64,000 nucleotides of DNA. It comes from Oscillospiraceae bacterium. GTDB taxonomy: Bacteria; Bacillota; Clostridia; Oscillospirales; Ruminococcaceae. Of this stretch, positions 1 through 8,498 are shown piece after piece. The first letter of the stretch is position 1; each line of letters begins with the position of its first letter. Below the pieces are notes generated by a model. That model was given only the letters and a program-made list of their open reading frames with translations. It searched no databases and was not told the DNA's origin. Both the position numbers and the translations under genes were made by a program. Location: assembly GCA_016281125.1 (NCBI GenBank), contig JAEEIA010000060.1:1-64000 (forward strand). The letters are read 5' to 3'.

Positions 1-1223
1 GAAAGAACCAGGTGACCTGTGATAGCGGCGCGGATACCGATTTCAGCGGTCTCGCCGTCACGCATCTCACCGATCATGATAACGTCAGGGTCCTGACGGA
101 GAATGGAACGAAGTGCTGCCGGGAAGGTCATACCGGACTTGACATTGATCTGGCACTGGTTGATGCCGTCAATCTGCTTTTCAACCGGATCCTCAACCGT
201 AACGACGTTGACTTCCGGTCTTGCAATAGCACCGAGCGCTGCGTACAGCGTGGTGGACTTACCGGAACCGGTCGGGCCGGTAACGAGGATAACGCCGTGC
301 GGGCACTTGATCATGCTCTCGAACAGGCGGAAGTTGTAGTCGGACATACCGAGCTCATGGAGGCCTCTGGTCTTGATTGCGCCGGTGGAAAGGATTCGGA
401 TAACGATCTTTTCACCGTGAACCATCGGCAGGGAAGAAACACGGACGTCGAGCGGGATGCCGTCAACGGTCTGGGAGAAACGGCCGTCCTGCGGGATACG
501 CTTTTCAGCGATGTTCATGCCGGAAATCAGCTTCAGACGAGTGGAGAGCTGGTTCTGCACGTTACTGGAAACATTCATCAGTGTCATCAGGTCGCCGTTG
601 ACACGGACACGGATCTGCGTGTACTTTTCAAACGGCTCGATATGAATATCCGTTGCTTCCATACGGAATGCATTTTCAACAATCTGTGTTGCGAGCTTAA
701 CAATCGGGGCGCTCTCAACACGGTCTCTGGACTCTTCATCATCCAGGATTTCGCCCTGTGTGGTATCGGCGCCGAGGTCGCCGAGGTCGGTCATCTGATA
801 AGCCTTACCGATTGCCTTCTTGATTGCCATTCTGGTTGCGAGCACCGGAATGGTATCATAACCGGTCTTGACCTTGATGTCTTCCAGAATATTGAAGTTG
901 ACAGGGTCATCCGTAGCGACAGTCAGACGGCGTCCGGTCTGGTTGATCGCAATGACACAGTTGCGCTCAGCAAGATCCTGCGGGACCTTACGTGCAATTT
1001 CGCCGTCGATCTCAACGTTATTCAGGTCAACGAACGGAACCTGCAGCTTTACAGAAAGCGCCTGCGCGAATTTAATGTCGGACATGAAGCCCATCTCGAC
1101 GATGACCTCACCGAACTTTTTCTGATCGGTGGACTCGCGCTGTCTCTGCAGAACCTGCTGCAGCTGTTCCGGGGTGATGTGACCTTCCTCAACAAGGTAG
1201 TCACCGATTCGGATGTTTCTCAT
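1..1223 (-). CDS. pilB: Type IV pilus assembly ATPase PilB/GspE (partial, C-terminus outside window)
   Basis: Cytoplasmic hexameric ATPase that powers pilus extension. About 407 codons are visible; the C-terminal end lies beyond the left edge. The N-terminus reads MRNIRIGDYLVEEGHITPEQ, typical of the MshEN domain that binds the platform or a nucleotide signal. The core shows Walker A GPTGSGKST near residue 315, the Asp-box EDPVE near 342 and Walker B RQDPDVIMIGEMRD near 380, all intact. The start at 1223 is supported by GGAGG seven bases upstream. It is transcribed away from pilD, with an 84-bp intergenic region between them; I could not find a convincing promoter for pilB in it. Family assignment is secure; whether it serves a pilus, a pseudopilus or competence cannot be told from this gene alone. 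Confidence 0.95.
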   Translation of the reverse strand, partial: MRNIRIGDYLVEEGHITPEQLQQVLQRQRESTDQKKFGEVIVEMGFMSDIKFAQALSVKLQVPFVDLNNVEIDGEIARKVPQDLAERNCVIAINQTGRRLTVATDDPVNFNILEDIKVKTGYDTIPVLATRMAIKKAIGKAYQMTDLGDLGADTTQGEILDDEESRDRVESAPIVKLATQIVENAFRMEATDIHIEPFEKYTQIRVRVNGDLMTLMNVSSNVQNQLSTRLKLISGMNIAEKRIPQDGRFSQTVDGIPLDVRVSSLPMVHGEKIVIRILSTGAIKTRGLHELGMSDYNFRLFESMIKCPHGVILVTGPTGSGKSTTLYAALGAIARPEVNVVTVEDPVEKQIDGINQCQINVKSGMTFPAALRSILRQDPDVIMIGEMRDGETAEIGIRAAITGHLVL

Positions 1224-1243
1224 ACTCAACCTCCAAAAAACTC

Positions 1244-1272
1244 TTGAAAAATATGCTGATCTGTGATACAAT
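1244..1272 (+). promoter_or_regulatory. Sigma-A promoter of pilD
   Basis: TTGAAA (1244-1249), 17-bp spacer, TACAAT (1267-1272). It sits 36 bp before the pilD start and faces away from pilB. Confidence 0.75.
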
Positions 1273-1307
1273 AGAATAACAGTACAAACCAAAAAGGAGG
1301 TACCGTT

Positions 1308-2201
1308 ATGTACCAAATATTATCAGTCGCTGCCTTGGCAGCACAAAAGGGGTGGAAGGAGTGGCGCTTTTATAACGCATCCTTCTTTCTGATGGCCGTA
1401 CCGATTATCTTCCTGTACGGCATCTGTATCGGCAGCTTTCTGAATGTTGTCATCATCCGGCTGCCGCGCGGGGAATCCTTAATCAAGCGCTCCTCGCACT
1501 GCATGTCATGCGGTGCCAAGATTCGTCTGATTGATCTGATTCCGGTGTTCAGCTGGCTTTTCCTGCGCGGAAAATGTCACAGCTGCGGGGAAAAGATTTC
1601 CGCCCGTTATCCGATCGTTGAAGCACTGAACGGCTTCCTTTACCTGGCATGCTTTGCTGCATTCGGCATGAACGCAAACACATTCATCATGTGCATCTTT
1701 GCTTCCCTGCTTGTCTGTGTCGCATTCATTGACTGGGATACCATGGATATGTACATCCCGATGCTGCTTCTAATCGCTGCTTTAACGATCCCCTCTCATT
1801 TTGCAACACACATGCCCTGGATGGAACGCATTATCGGCATGTTTGTCATCAGCGTTCCGTTTTTCCTGATCGGTGAGATCAGCGGTGCTGTCATCAAGAA
1901 GAAAACCGGTGAAAAGATCCGCGGGGTGGAACTGGGTGATACGATCCTGATGGCATGTGCCGGGTTGCTTCTTGGCTGGAAGGCCATGATTCCGGCGGCA
2001 TTCATCGGTATTATTCTTGGTGCAGTCTGCGGTTTAATCTTAAAGAGATCCAGCGGCGAATCCAAAATGGCATTCGGACCGTTCCTCTGTATCGGACTTC
2101 TGCTTGGTGCAATGTTCGGTGAAGAAATCACCAGATGGTACATCCGAACCTTCCTTCAGGAGCCTGACATTTACATGCTCCTGACATCGCTGGTCGGATA
2201 A
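1308..2201 (+). CDS. pilD: Type 4 prepilin peptidase PilD (A24 family)
   Basis: Integral membrane aspartyl protease that cleaves the positively charged leader of type IV prepilins and N-methylates the new N-terminus. The 297-residue protein has the N-terminal methylase segment YGICIGSFLNVVIIRLPRGE followed by the two zinc-type pairs CMSCG and CHSCG, and the catalytic aspartates in FIDWDTMDMYIP and in ELGDTILMACAGLLLGW; many hydrophobic segments follow. A strong AAAAAGGAGG precedes the ATG at 1308, giving an N-terminus about 30 residues longer than usual. It has its own promoter and its own terminator, lies between pilB and the pilin operon and is the only plus-strand gene of the pilus locus. 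Its substrates are presumably the two prepilins at 2270-3595 and 3674-4729. Confidence 0.95.
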   Translation: MYQILSVAALAAQKGWKEWRFYNASFFLMAVPIIFLYGICIGSFLNVVIIRLPRGESLIKRSSHCMSCGAKIRLIDLIPVFSWLFLRGKCHSCGEKISARYPIVEALNGFLYLACFAAFGMNANTFIMCIFASLLVCVAFIDWDTMDMYIPMLLLIAALTIPSHFATHMPWMERIIGMFVISVPFFLIGEISGAVIKKKTGEKIRGVELGDTILMACAGLLLGWKAMIPAAFIGIILGAVCGLILKRSSGESKMAFGPFLCIGLLLGAMFGEEITRWYIRTFLQEPDIYMLLTSLVG

Positions 2202-2216
2202 ATCAGCTTGAAATAC

Positions 2217-2247
2217 GGGCAGCCGGCAACACCGGCTGCCCTTTTTT
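2217..2247 (+). terminator. Terminator of pilD
   Basis: Ten-base-pair stem GGGCAGCCGG/CCGGCTGCCC with a five-base loop followed by six T. It lies between the convergent pilD and the last prepilin gene; the T-run serves the plus strand. Confidence 0.9.
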
Positions 2248-2269
2248 CATACGCTTGTGAAATTGTGTC

Positions 2270-3595
2270 TTACGTCGGAGCAGTGGTATACGCTGCATCC
2301 GCCTGGGACAGGTATCCGCCGTCATCAATGTTGTCTGTCGGATCATTCGGGTTGATGTAACCGAAGGTTGTTTCCGGCAGCGTGTAGATGAAGTAGAAAC
2401 CGCGCACGTTCTCGACGCCGTCGAGCGATCCTGCGAAGTGATCATCAGCCGCCGCAATCGACTGGAAACCTTCACCGAACGGATATCCGGTATAAGGCTC
2501 AGGATATCTTGCGGTGCTGTAATCCTCGCCGTTGATGAACGCGTTGTAATACTTCGGAATCGGATAGGCATTATCCTGGAAGAACTCCTGGAAGCCGCCC
2601 TCACGACCCTTGACATAGCCCGGATGTGCAAGATCACGGAAGATCTTGAACTCCGTTGCAGAAGCGCTGTAATTGTGCTCCTCATCCGTACCGCGATCCA
2701 GAACGTTCTTCATGGAGAAGGTCACGCTCTCACGCTTCGGGATGACGTTTCTTGCAAGCGCAGTTCCGAGCATCGTGTAATCCGGTGCAACCGTTTCCGT
2801 GCCTGCTTTTCTGACCTCATACATCCGGAGGGTAATTGCAAAGTTGCCGGGCTGGAATTCAGCCGGTGCTTCCGGCGTTTCGGGTGTTTCCGGTGTTTCG
2901 GGCTCCGGATCCTCCGTCAGATGCGTCGGATCAAAGGCATCTTCTGCATTGAGAATGAACTGGTAATCGAAATTACCGTACATCTTCTGGTTCACATACC
3001 ACGGATGCACCGTGTAGGATGCCGATGCGGCATTGAACTCCACAGGTGTATCGCCGGTGTTGTCAAACGGGAACTCATACAGAACGATCTTTCCGGTGTT
3101 CTCCGCATTCTCGTTGAAATTGATCAGCGATGCGCTGGAGTACGATGTAGGCGGACGGTTGTCGAATACCATGACATAAATCGTACCGCGGCAGTCCGTA
3201 TACTGTCTGAGTGCTGTTTCGCCAGCGGCTCCAAGGGTATTCACCGCTTCACTGGACTTGTTTCTGCCGAAGAACTCATCGTAAAAGTTCTGAACATGAC
3301 GCTGAAGTGTGGCTGTCGGTGCATAATCGCCGGGGTCCATACTGCTGTGCTCCGCCGTATACGGCAGGTAGTCAACATAGCAGCGCACGCGGTTCGCAAA
3401 TTTGAGGTTGCCTTCGATCGCACGCTTCATATTATCCACGCAGGCGGTCGTATTTTCAAAATTGGAACTGCGCACAAAGAACTTTGACACCGGAGTCAGC
3501 AGCTGTAAGATGCTGAACATGATCAGTGAGAACAGCGCCATGACGATGATCAGCTCGACCAGAGTAAAGCCCTTTACTCTGTGCTTCATTTTCAT
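2270..3595 (-). CDS. Type IV prepilin-like protein, large (PilW/minor pilin type)
   Basis: Predicted minor pilin of 441 residues. The N-terminus MKMKHRVKGFTLVELIIVMA is a class III signal: short basic leader, cleavage after Gly, then F and the conserved Glu at +5, and a hydrophobic helix (FSLIMFSILQLL). The rest is a long, presumably extracellular globular part with a Pro/Glu/Thr repeat (PETPETPETPEAP) near residue 255. I place the start at 3595, with AAAGGAG upstream, not at the further upstream GTG/ATG codons in frame. It is the last gene of the minus-strand operon, about 78 bp after the preceding prepilin. Much longer than a major pilin (usually 130-180 residues), so a minor, tip or adhesive pilin is more likely. 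Confidence 0.85.
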   Translation of the reverse strand: MKMKHRVKGFTLVELIIVMALFSLIMFSILQLLTPVSKFFVRSSNFENTTACVDNMKRAIEGNLKFANRVRCYVDYLPYTAEHSSMDPGDYAPTATLQRHVQNFYDEFFGRNKSSEAVNTLGAAGETALRQYTDCRGTIYVMVFDNRPPTSYSSASLINFNENAENTGKIVLYEFPFDNTGDTPVEFNAASASYTVHPWYVNQKMYGNFDYQFILNAEDAFDPTHLTEDPEPETPETPETPEAPAEFQPGNFAITLRMYEVRKAGTETVAPDYTMLGTALARNVIPKRESVTFSMKNVLDRGTDEEHNYSASATEFKIFRDLAHPGYVKGREGGFQEFFQDNAYPIPKYYNAFINGEDYSTARYPEPYTGYPFGEGFQSIAAADDHFAGSLDGVENVRGFYFIYTLPETTFGYINPNDPTDNIDDGGYLSQADAAYTTAPT

Positions 3596-3673
3596 GATTT
3601 CTCTACTCCTCTCCTTTGACGTTCCTGCTGAGGGCATGCCTCAGCAGGTTCGCCAAAACATTTCAGTATCAGA

Positions 3674-4729
3674 TCATTCCGGTGTTTCGCCCGGGTCTTC
3701 CGGTGTTTCGCCTGGTTCTTCCGGTGTCAGCAGCGGCGGGTTGATTTCATTTGCGGTGTATCCGTCATCGCCGATCTTGCTGCGGCAAACGCGGATTGCA
3801 GTCTGTCTTACCGTAGGATCTTCCGAAAGTGCCTTATGCAGATCCAGCGCAACTGCACACTGCTGGTAATACGATTCCGTCGAGCCGCGCTTGACATACA
3901 TGTACACCTGCTCCGGATGAACCTCGACAAGCTTTTCATTGGAAGCGTTATAGAAGGTCACGACAATATCGTATGTATCCTTGTTGGAAACCTGATTCTC
4001 AGTCGGATGCGATGCAAGGTTCTCGATATTGAAGTGAATCCATTTTGTCATGCTGGAATCACCTTCAGCGTCGAATTTGACGTATTCCTTTGCTGCATCG
4101 TCATTGGCCAGCGTTATGACAGTATCGTCAGCGACAACTTCATCTTCACCGAGTTCATTGCTTTGTACCAGGTGACCGTTTGCTGTAATCACGATCTTGC
4201 GGGCAGTCTTGATAATCGCATCCGCTTTTGCCTGTGCATCCCTTTCCTGTGCAACAGTCAGACCGTCTGCTTGCGTGTACGGCAGCAGCATCACATGCAT
4301 GCTGAACGCAAGACCGGGATATTCAGCTGTTTCCTCCTCGCGGTAACGGAATGTCATAAAGCGGAAGTTCACTTCCTCCACATAGTTGACCGCCGCATCA
4401 GAGCTTGCATGCGTGTAAATACCGGAATACTCATTGAACTGCAATTCTGACGTATCATCGTCTTCGAACATCCGGTTAAAGCTGCCGACCGTGGTGTCAT
4501 TGTCGCCGTAGCTGACAGTCAGATGGCCTGTGGTGTTGAGGTTCGCGCCGTTCGTCATCTTATTGTCAGCGAATTTCGCCTGGAACGCCATGCGTTCATT
4601 CAGCTGATTGGTTGCTGTCATGGTGTTGTTCACGACCGACATAATTTCAGCGAGCAGCAGCGCAAGCAGCGCATATACGCCCATTGAAATGACGATCTCG
4701 AACAGGGTCATGCCTTTCACTTTCTTCAT
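3674..4729 (-). CDS. Type IV prepilin-like protein (minor pilin)
   Basis: 351-residue predicted prepilin. It begins MKKVKGMTLFEIVISMGVY: basic six-residue leader ending in Gly, hydrophobic helix, Glu at +5 of the mature form. A globular part of unknown fold follows, and the C-terminus is a short acidic Pro-rich repeat (PEEPGETPEDPGETPE), similar to the Pro/Glu/Thr run in the neighbouring prepilin. Start at 4729 follows AAGGGGGG. It lies only 14 bp from the PilX-like gene, so the two are cotranscribed. PilV/PilW/GspI-J-like minor pilins are the nearest functional analogues by position and length; no adhesive domain was recognised. Confidence 0.85.
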   Translation of the reverse strand: MKKVKGMTLFEIVISMGVYALLALLLAEIMSVVNNTMTATNQLNERMAFQAKFADNKMTNGANLNTTGHLTVSYGDNDTTVGSFNRMFEDDDTSELQFNEYSGIYTHASSDAAVNYVEEVNFRFMTFRYREEETAEYPGLAFSMHVMLLPYTQADGLTVAQERDAQAKADAIIKTARKIVITANGHLVQSNELGEDEVVADDTVITLANDDAAKEYVKFDAEGDSSMTKWIHFNIENLASHPTENQVSNKDTYDIVVTFYNASNEKLVEVHPEQVYMYVKRGSTESYYQQCAVALDLHKALSEDPTVRQTAIRVCRSKIGDDGYTANEINPPLLTPEEPGETPEDPGETPE

Positions 4730-4743
4730 GATGCATTCCCCCC

Positions 4744-7527
4744 TTAGTTATAGCCTTGGACGTCGGGAGTGAAGTACGGATTCTTGTTGTTGCCAAGTGC
4801 CTGGCTGTTTCCGCCGCTCTGACTCGGAGTAATCTCTGTCGGCGGGGTTTCAATACGGTCACCGATACCGCCGATATACGCGCAGAGTGCGTTCTGGTCG
4901 TTGGTCGTGTCCATATTGGCAATCATCACAGAACCGATCGCCCAGACGTAGCTCTTACCGAACGATGTCATAGAGTCGCTGTACTCACGGTAGGTCACGC
5001 TCTGATCGCCCTTGTAGTTGAACGTACCGACGCTGATGGTGGTCAGCGGCATGACGAAGTCACAGTTGAAGATCGCTGCATTACAGCCGCTGCAATCGAA
5101 GTTCGCGCCTGCATCGCCGAACACAGTGAAGTTCGGAACGAGCTCATACGCGTACTTGATATCCAGCAGGTTTGCCGGCCATGCATCAAGCTCGGCCTTG
5201 CTTGCCGGGAAGGTCGGGTTCTGGACAACGGACAGCGTATTGCTGTTGTACTGTGCATATGCACCGGTTGTCATGAACATCGGGTTTGCCTTGCCCATGC
5301 TGCAGTCGCCCTTCAGCATCACCTGAACCTGGGAACTGTTGACTGCCTTGAATGCATCTTCTTCCTCGCAGTATGCTGCCGGATCAGAATAGTCGCCTTC
5401 GAGGTAGTATGCGGTGTTGTTCACGATAAAGTAGAATGGCTTACCGTCAACCTGACATCTTCCCTTCATACCGATCTTGAGCGGCAGGGAAGTTGCATTG
5501 CTCGGATCAATAAAGAATCCGCTGAAGTTATCGTTGTTGTACTTGGCATCTGTGAGGTCGATCTCACAGCTTTCGGTAATGACGTAGAGGTTGCTGATGG
5601 TCGGAGCCGTATCTGTACCCTCGGTATTATGCGACACGAGCTTAACACTCGTCTTGAAACCTGCTGCCGCCTCCAGACCGGTCACAAAGGTGTCGTAGTC
5701 AGCCGGTCTTGAAACACCGTTTGCAACGATCCGTCCGACTGCATCAGCCGGCTTGTAGTACGGATGCTGCGGAATGATCCACATATCCTTGAGCGGATTC
5801 GTGAACGGAACGTACTTAATGCCGCCCGTGGTATCAATCGCTGCAACATCCCAGCCGTGACCGGCCGCGATGCTCTCGCGGATCAGGTTATCTCCGCTCG
5901 ACGGGTCAATATATGCGCGTGCTGCTGCATCAGAGTCCTGCGTCAGATCCCAGCGGTAGTAAACCTCAAAGATCTCATCAATGCGGTAACCGAACGGCAT
6001 CAGAGAGTAGTCATAATCTGCACTCGGAATGCTGGCCAGATAGCCGTCGCCGTACACCTCAGGATTGCGGTTGTTACGGCCGGTCGCACCCTGCTGAATT
6101 CCGCGGCCGACAGTGCCTTCGCCGGTCACTCTGCCAGCGGAAATCACGCGGCCGTTGACAGTAACATTGCTGCTCAGAACCAGCTCGCTCTTCGGGTTGG
6201 ACATGACAACGTCACCGTCAACAATGAATTCACCGTTGCCGCCGCCGAGCGTCAGCTTCTTGTTGTTGCAGAAGATATTGCCGCCGATTGAGTTGCCGTA
6301 GCCTGCATAAATCTCTTTATTCAGCTGAGTTGCAACAAATTCCGCGAGGAAGGACGGACCCGTCGTTTCAATCCAGGTGGACTCCGCATCCGGGTTGTAC
6401 AAGATCGCATCGCCCTGTTCAACGACCAGCGAGTTGCCCTTGTTCGGGATATACACGCTACCGCAGTACAGGTTAATCGGTCTGTTGGTTGTTTCGGCAG
6501 CTTCGCCGTCATAGGCATCTCGTTTGCCAATATCGATGTAGCCGCTGTTGCCCTCAGTTCTCAGGACGCCGTCCACATAAACATAGTTGGAGTTCTGGTG
6601 GAGTGCAGTGCCGTTGAAGCCGTTCACCTTGGAAATAAAGCTGTAACCTGAATTCTCAATTGCAAGGTTGCCGTAGAAAATTGCACCTTCACGCGCAGAC
6701 TGGAAATCAGTTCTTGCCTTGACCTTGCTGAGAATGTTGTTGACATAGATCGTGTTGCCGACAGAGCGTGCTCTGTTGTTCACGATCGTGATATTATAGC
6801 CAGCCGGCGCATCGTTGTAATTGCCCCAGCCGCGCGGCAGAGTATCGAGGTTTGCGTAGATCGGGCCGAGGTTGACCATGTTGTTCGCGTAACCCTTGTT
6901 GCCGAACATCAGGGTCGAAGGAGAAGAAGCCAGCGGGATATTGTGGACCACAGTACCCGGCGTTGTCGGAATCGTGCGGTCCCAGACTTGCCAGTCTGCG
7001 GCGTTTGTAGCGCGATCCGGCAGTTCCTCTGCGGGAAGCTGGAAGTTCTCGTAGAGATACTGGCTGAGCGTTGCCTCGGTTTCATTGCGGCCGTGGCCGA
7101 CTCTTGCGGTTGCAGTGATCTTCCACATTGCACGGCTGTGCAGCGCAGATGTTGCTTCGTCCCACTTTGCATCCGGATGCAGTCTTTCAATGGTACACTC
7201 GACCACAGGCTGATCGTTGGAATACTGAATGCGGGAGCCGTCGAATTCAAGGTTGATGAAATGTCTGTCTGTATCGCCCTCGGTGACATTGTTCACAACC
7301 CACTCGTGGAAGTCTGCACGGTTGTAAGCACTGTATGTAATTGCGTCAATCGCATTCTGCGCAGCATACTGTGCCTGTGACTCAAAGTAATTGTAGTACG
7401 ATCTGCGGTTTGCAGCCGATGTCAGCGTAAGCGTTGTCATCAGCAACACGACCATCACCATCATTACCGTGATAACGGTGAACAGGATCGTACCCTTCGC
7501 CTTTCCTTTCCCCATAATTCGTTTCAT
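4744..7527 (-). CDS. Large PilX-like pilus assembly protein with long repetitive ectodomain
   Basis: 927 residues. The first 60 residues (MKRIMGKGKAKGTILFTVIT, then a very hydrophobic stretch VMMVMVVLLMTTLTLTSAAN and a helix with Q/A-rich heptads) resemble the N-terminal domain of PilX-type minor pilins, which lack the prepilin cleavage motif. The remaining ~860 residues contain Gly/Asn/Val-rich strands such as GGGNGEFIVDGDVVMSNP and SSNVTVNGRVISAGRVTGEG, suggestive of a right-handed beta-helix or a polymer-forming fold. No catalytic motif seen. Start at 7527 has AAAGGTGG seven bases upstream; the longer reading frame upstream lacks a ribosome-binding site. Its place between pilO and two prepilins says it belongs to the pilus. 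The large ectodomain is likely surface exposed (inference). Confidence 0.75.
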   Translation of the reverse strand: MKRIMGKGKAKGTILFTVITVMMVMVVLLMTTLTLTSAANRRSYYNYFESQAQYAAQNAIDAITYSAYNRADFHEWVVNNVTEGDTDRHFINLEFDGSRIQYSNDQPVVECTIERLHPDAKWDEATSALHSRAMWKITATARVGHGRNETEATLSQYLYENFQLPAEELPDRATNAADWQVWDRTIPTTPGTVVHNIPLASSPSTLMFGNKGYANNMVNLGPIYANLDTLPRGWGNYNDAPAGYNITIVNNRARSVGNTIYVNNILSKVKARTDFQSAREGAIFYGNLAIENSGYSFISKVNGFNGTALHQNSNYVYVDGVLRTEGNSGYIDIGKRDAYDGEAAETTNRPINLYCGSVYIPNKGNSLVVEQGDAILYNPDAESTWIETTGPSFLAEFVATQLNKEIYAGYGNSIGGNIFCNNKKLTLGGGNGEFIVDGDVVMSNPKSELVLSSNVTVNGRVISAGRVTGEGTVGRGIQQGATGRNNRNPEVYGDGYLASIPSADYDYSLMPFGYRIDEIFEVYYRWDLTQDSDAAARAYIDPSSGDNLIRESIAAGHGWDVAAIDTTGGIKYVPFTNPLKDMWIIPQHPYYKPADAVGRIVANGVSRPADYDTFVTGLEAAAGFKTSVKLVSHNTEGTDTAPTISNLYVITESCEIDLTDAKYNNDNFSGFFIDPSNATSLPLKIGMKGRCQVDGKPFYFIVNNTAYYLEGDYSDPAAYCEEEDAFKAVNSSQVQVMLKGDCSMGKANPMFMTTGAYAQYNSNTLSVVQNPTFPASKAELDAWPANLLDIKYAYELVPNFTVFGDAGANFDCSGCNAAIFNCDFVMPLTTISVGTFNYKGDQSVTYREYSDSMTSFGKSYVWAIGSVMIANMDTTNDQNALCAYIGGIGDRIETPPTEITPSQSGGNSQALGNNKNPYFTPDVQGYN

Positions 7528-7601
7528 AATGAAACCACCTTTCTCAACTGCGGATAGCCTTCTTAAAGTTCCCTCTAAGAAGGCCGCCGCCATGACCCGG
7601 G

Positions 7602-8498
7602 TTATTCAGCAACCTTCTGTCTCCACTCGTTGCCGTCCCAGATCGTTTCGTCGTAATCAGGACCCACATCCGGCTTTTTCGGCTCCTGGATATACAGCGC
7701 CTTATAGGTAATGGTGACTTCGGAATAGCCTCTCTTCACCTTTTCCTGGGCGTTGGGGTTCTGCTGCTGCTGCTGGTTGTTGTTGTCATCTTCGTCCTCG
7801 TCGTCCTGGGCGTCCTGATTCTTTTCATCGTCGCCCTTCTTGGTACCGTCGTTGAAGGCAGCGTCCTTCACCTTGATACCGGTAATCAGCATGGTATCGT
7901 CTTTTTCCTTTGCCACGGAATTGACCTTGTTCAGGAATTCCATCAGATCCTGATACTTGATCAGAACGGTAAAGGTCTGCTCGCCGCCGCTGATGGTCTG
8001 AGACTTTCTGGCTGCCAGAATATTAGCCTCCTTCAGCTTTTCGGCTGCTTCCTTTGCAAGCGAACCGTCCAGATCAGCCGCTTCATACAGCGGATAGGTC
8101 ACGATGTTCGGTGTGTAGTAGAAGTAACTGATCGAAGTGGTGCTCTCGTCCTTCACCGAAGTGGTGTCCTTGGCACTTGCCTTGTTCTTAATGAACTCCT
8201 CATTGTTCATCAGGGACTGAATGAACTCATCCATTTCAACAGAGGTCATCTCAGGAGTGAAATGCTCAGACATTTTCAGGCCCTTCTGATAGGTCTGGTT
8301 GACAGTGTCCTGTCTTTCCGGGATTTCCTTGAACTTGGTCAGCTGAACCTGCCATTCTTTTTCGAGCTTCTCGCAAAGCTCCTTGTTCTGGGTCATTCTC
8401 TCATACTTCGGCTTGATGAAGACGAAAATGCCCACGCCGAAAATCACGATGACAATCGCAATAATCAGGATAATTCTCTCACGATAGCTTAATTTCAT
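7602..8498 (-). CDS. pilO: PilO-like inner-membrane pilus alignment protein
   Basis: 298 residues: short cytoplasmic N-terminus, one membrane helix (IILIIAIVIVIFGVGIFVFI, residues 9-28), a coiled-coil stretch (residues 30-70) and a ferredoxin-like C-terminal part interrupted by an acidic, Gln-rich low-complexity insert (QDDEDEDDNNNQQQQQ, around residue 245). This layout matches PilO/GspM, which pairs with PilN to link the ATPase platform to the pseudopilus. The stop codon of the upstream pilM-pilN fusion overlaps its start (TAATG), so translation is coupled. Sequence similarity in this family is weak; the call rests mainly on topology and gene order. Confidence 0.75.
   Translation of the reverse strand: MKLSYRERIILIIAIVIVIFGVGIFVFIKPKYERMTQNKELCEKLEKEWQVQLTKFKEIPERQDTVNQTYQKGLKMSEHFTPEMTSVEMDEFIQSLMNNEEFIKNKASAKDTTSVKDESTTSISYFYYTPNIVTYPLYEAADLDGSLAKEAAEKLKEANILAARKSQTISGGEQTFTVLIKYQDLMEFLNKVNSVAKEKDDTMLITGIKVKDAAFNDGTKKGDDEKNQDAQDDEDEDDNNNQQQQQNPNAQEKVKRGYSEVTITYKALYIQEPKKPDVGPDYDETIWDGNEWRQKVAE

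Noticed and set aside
12-1247. 411-codon plus-strand open frame
   Set aside because: It is the antisense shadow of pilB, whose Walker motifs and ribosome-binding site are on the minus strand.
1224-1307. Promoter for pilB
   Set aside because: No -35/-10 pair with proper spacing could be found on the minus strand of the 84-bp gap.
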